Source: an uncultured Pseudodesulfovibrio sp. | GTDB taxonomy: Bacteria; Desulfobacterota; Desulfovibrionia; Desulfovibrionales; Desulfovibrionaceae | Assembly: GCA_947259235.1 (NCBI GenBank) | Contig: CAMYLL010000109.1 | Span: 1-7,831, forward strand | DNA length: 7,831 nt | Direction of reading: 5' to 3' | Shown: in pieces, positions 6,105-7,831 of the stretch | Numbering within the stretch: position 1 is the first letter of the stretch | Layout: each line of letters starts with the position of its first letter | Notes under the pieces: generated by a model | Databases searched by the model: none | What the model saw: only the letters and a program-made list of their open reading frames with translations | What the model was told of the DNA's origin: nothing | Program-made: the position numbers and the translations under genes

Positions 6105-7088
6105 GTGAAACATCTGCAACTGAGCTTGCTGGTAGTTGTCGTATTGATTACCGCAGGATGTGGGCCGAAGTGCTCGCCCATGCCGGAAATCCAAGCGACA
6201 TTTAGTCAAACCGAAAAACTCCCTTTCAGAATATCTGGCTTCACTTTGGTACGCGAAGTGGAACACGAAGAACCCGATCGTGTTGTCTGGGACGAGAACA
6301 GTGTGCGCGCGGTTCGGGAAATTACAACAGAAAGCATCATCGATTCGCGACTGACCGACAAGGAAGCAGACAAGCTCGTCAGCCTTCGAATCAGGCTCCA
6401 CACGCTGCTTATTGGCCTGGACAGCACGCTTTATGGTTTAACTCCCTCACAATACTCTGCCACCTACGAAGTGTACAATCCGGAAACGGCAGAAATCCTC
6501 TTGCAGAAAAAATACACCATCAGCAAGGAATTCGAAGATATAAGCAGCTACGACTGCCACTCCCAACCAGAGGCAAAGGGAGCTCTTTACAGCGCAATCA
6601 ACGATGCAAACACGCAATTCATAGAAGAACTCTACAAACTGAATGCCCCCAGTGCCTCCACTTTTTCAGGCAAACTGAATGGCACACTTGCTCAGGTTGA
6701 GACAGTCATTCCACTCACCCGGAAAAACACCCGGTGGCGCTCTCAGGGCAGCGTGGATGGATTCCTGTACGCGCACAAGATCCAAAACCAACTTAAAATG
6801 GACCTGCCTCTGGCGGTTACTCAGCAGCTGCAAAAAAAGAAAGTTTTCAATTACGATCCACAGCATAAATACAAGGTGGTAATCGTTGTTCCGGAAATAT
6901 CCTCAAGCAGCGGGGGCTGGTTTTCTGACAAACGGTTCAACCTGTTGGCTGACGCAGTGATTTACAAGGACGACGTCGAAGTCGCCAACGTGGAGCTGGA
7001 TACCGCTGACCATGAAGGGAAATCCCTTTCCGATATCATCGCCGTCTACTCGGGTCAGATTGTGCAGAAGATCCAATCTCTTCAGTAG
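6105..7088 (+). CDS. Putative lipoprotein of unknown function, riboswitch-controlled
   Basis: A 327-residue protein not recognised as any family. It begins with a lipoprotein signal peptide: K2-H3, a hydrophobic stretch LSLLVVVVLI, and a lipobox T-A-G-C with the lipidated Cys19, so it should be exported and anchored in a membrane by its lipid. Glycine at the +2 position fits outer-membrane sorting by the E. coli rule, which may not hold here. The mature part is mixed, with an acidic middle, an AINDANTQFIEELYKL helix (about 165-180), and a C-terminal half of alternating strands with KVVIVVPEI and NLLADAVIY. No membrane helices follow the signal. The GTG start is chosen for the strong GAGGGGG four bases upstream and because the lipobox follows directly. 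Codon use appears less GC-rich than in the other genes here. A second lipoprotein gene follows after nine bases, so the two form an operon under the c-di-GMP riboswitch. Confidence 0.82.
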   Translation: MKHLQLSLLVVVVLITAGCGPKCSPMPEIQATFSQTEKLPFRISGFTLVREVEHEEPDRVVWDENSVRAVREITTESIIDSRLTDKEADKLVSLRIRLHTLLIGLDSTLYGLTPSQYSATYEVYNPETAEILLQKKYTISKEFEDISSYDCHSQPEAKGALYSAINDANTQFIEELYKLNAPSASTFSGKLNGTLAQVETVIPLTRKNTRWRSQGSVDGFLYAHKIQNQLKMDLPLAVTQQLQKKKVFNYDPQHKYKVVIVVPEISSSSGGWFSDKRFNLLADAVIYKDDVEVANVELDTADHEGKSLSDIIAVYSGQIVQKIQSLQ

Positions 7089-7097
7089 GATATTCAC

Positions 7098-7831
7098 ATG
7101 AAAAAGTTCATACTCATCATGCTGTGTCTCACCAGCCTGTTCCTGGCGGGCTGCAAGTCTAAACTCCATGTTTCTCCGTTCGAGGGAGATGTTCTCCTGA
7201 CATACGGCGAGTCCAGCGGCTCCATCAGGTTCCTCACCGAAGTGGGCAATTATCGGATCAAACTCCCAACCGCGGACGCGACACTTGACTATTCGGTCAA
7301 GGAGCAGGGGGACGCCCTGCTCTGGCGGGTTGAAGCGCATGGAAAATTCCTCGGCTACAAGGACGGGAAGCCGGTCAAGGTCAACACGATCAACGAACTC
7401 TTCGGACTGTATCCACTGGTTGAATCCCATGAGGGACTCATATTTACAATGAAGACAGACCGACTCGGCAATGTGGTCGGTATGCAGGAATATCTGAACG
7501 CAAAGACCGGTGAGGAACTCGCCGACGACTATTGGAAGGATTACTACACCAAGTTGTTCTCTGTCGTGTTCGTTCCTTTTGTCACCGAAAACGCACAAAT
7601 GAACACGGTCGTCTCCAGCGCACAGTGCGCCATTCAGCCGGAATACCAGGAACACTTTCCGTCCCCTGCGGTCACCCTGACCGGCCAGCGTATGAAGTTT
7701 GGCAACGAGTACCTTGTGCTTCAGTACGAGAACACCTCGGAAGAGTACAAGAACAAGAGCCGGCAGAAATGCACCGACACAGTCAAAGTGGATTTCATCA
7801 TCGACAAGCAAACCCGCATCGTTCACAAAGC
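7098..7831 (+). CDS. Putative lipoprotein of unknown function (3' end cut by the window)
   Basis: About 244 residues are visible and the frame is still open at the window end. The start MKKFILIMLCLTSLFLAGCK is a clear lipoprotein signal: two lysines, a hydrophobic core, and a lipobox L-A-G-C with Cys19. The mature protein has a strand-rich start (DVLLTYGESSGSIRFLTEVG), then YSVKEQGDALLWRVEAHGKFLGY, a middle with acidic and aromatic residues (EELADDYWKDYYTK), and a C-terminal part with alternating strands (YLVLQYENTSEEY and VKVDFIIDKQTRIVHK). Two cysteines in the later part (in SAQCAIQ and RQKCTDT) could form a disulfide. I do not recognise the family. The ATG is supported by AGGA (7087-7090), which overlaps the previous stop codon region. 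It is the second gene of the riboswitch-led operon and probably acts with the first lipoprotein in the envelope (inference from linkage). Confidence 0.8.
   Translation, partial: MKKFILIMLCLTSLFLAGCKSKLHVSPFEGDVLLTYGESSGSIRFLTEVGNYRIKLPTADATLDYSVKEQGDALLWRVEAHGKFLGYKDGKPVKVNTINELFGLYPLVESHEGLIFTMKTDRLGNVVGMQEYLNAKTGEELADDYWKDYYTKLFSVVFVPFVTENAQMNTVVSSAQCAIQPEYQEHFPSPAVTLTGQRMKFGNEYLVLQYENTSEEYKNKSRQKCTDTVKVDFIIDKQTRIVHK

Noticed and set aside
6903..7826. Open frame of 307 codons on the minus strand
   Set aside because: It lies opposite the two lipoprotein genes, has no family likeness, and the plus strand has clear signal peptides, lipoboxes and ribosome binding sites.

Overview
The window is GC-rich and looks like a piece of a Desulfovibrionaceae-type (sulfate-reducing deltaproteobacterial) chromosome. 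This assignment is inferred from the gene families and gene style, not from a marker gene. No rRNA, tRNA, CRISPR array or mobile element is visible.

Left part (1-1644, plus strand): the 3' end of a molybdopterin oxidoreductase catalytic subunit, a DmsB-like protein with four 4Fe-4S clusters, and a DmsC-like membrane anchor. They form one tightly packed operon: the first junction overlaps by one base (TAATG) and the second gap is two bases. It ends at a strong UUCG-capped hairpin. Together they make a membrane-bound respiratory enzyme of the DMSO reductase family that moves electrons between the quinone pool and an unidentified substrate.

Middle part (1708-5423, minus strand): three separate genes, from left to right a cytidylate-kinase-like protein with a BON-like tail, an FMN-binding glutamate-synthase-family protein, and a glycerophosphodiester phosphodiesterase. 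Good intrinsic terminators follow the second and third, so they are probably independent transcription units.

Right part (5424-7831, plus strand): a noncoding stretch of about 680 bases leads into an operon of two unrecognised lipoproteins, the second cut by the window end. Within the leader, about 5906-5985 closely matches the cyclic-di-GMP-I (GEMM-I) riboswitch aptamer: a GCGA-capped hairpin, the GACGGAAAGCC core, and the ACGGGTCT...AGA-GGC-GGGTTGCC second arm. Downstream lie a perfect 12-bp complement to the 5' edge of the aptamer and a 9-bp complement to the Shine-Dalgarno sequence. This is the most interesting part of the window: two lipoproteins of unknown function that appear to be controlled by a second-messenger riboswitch, probably at translation. 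Their genes also look less GC-rich than the rest of the window.
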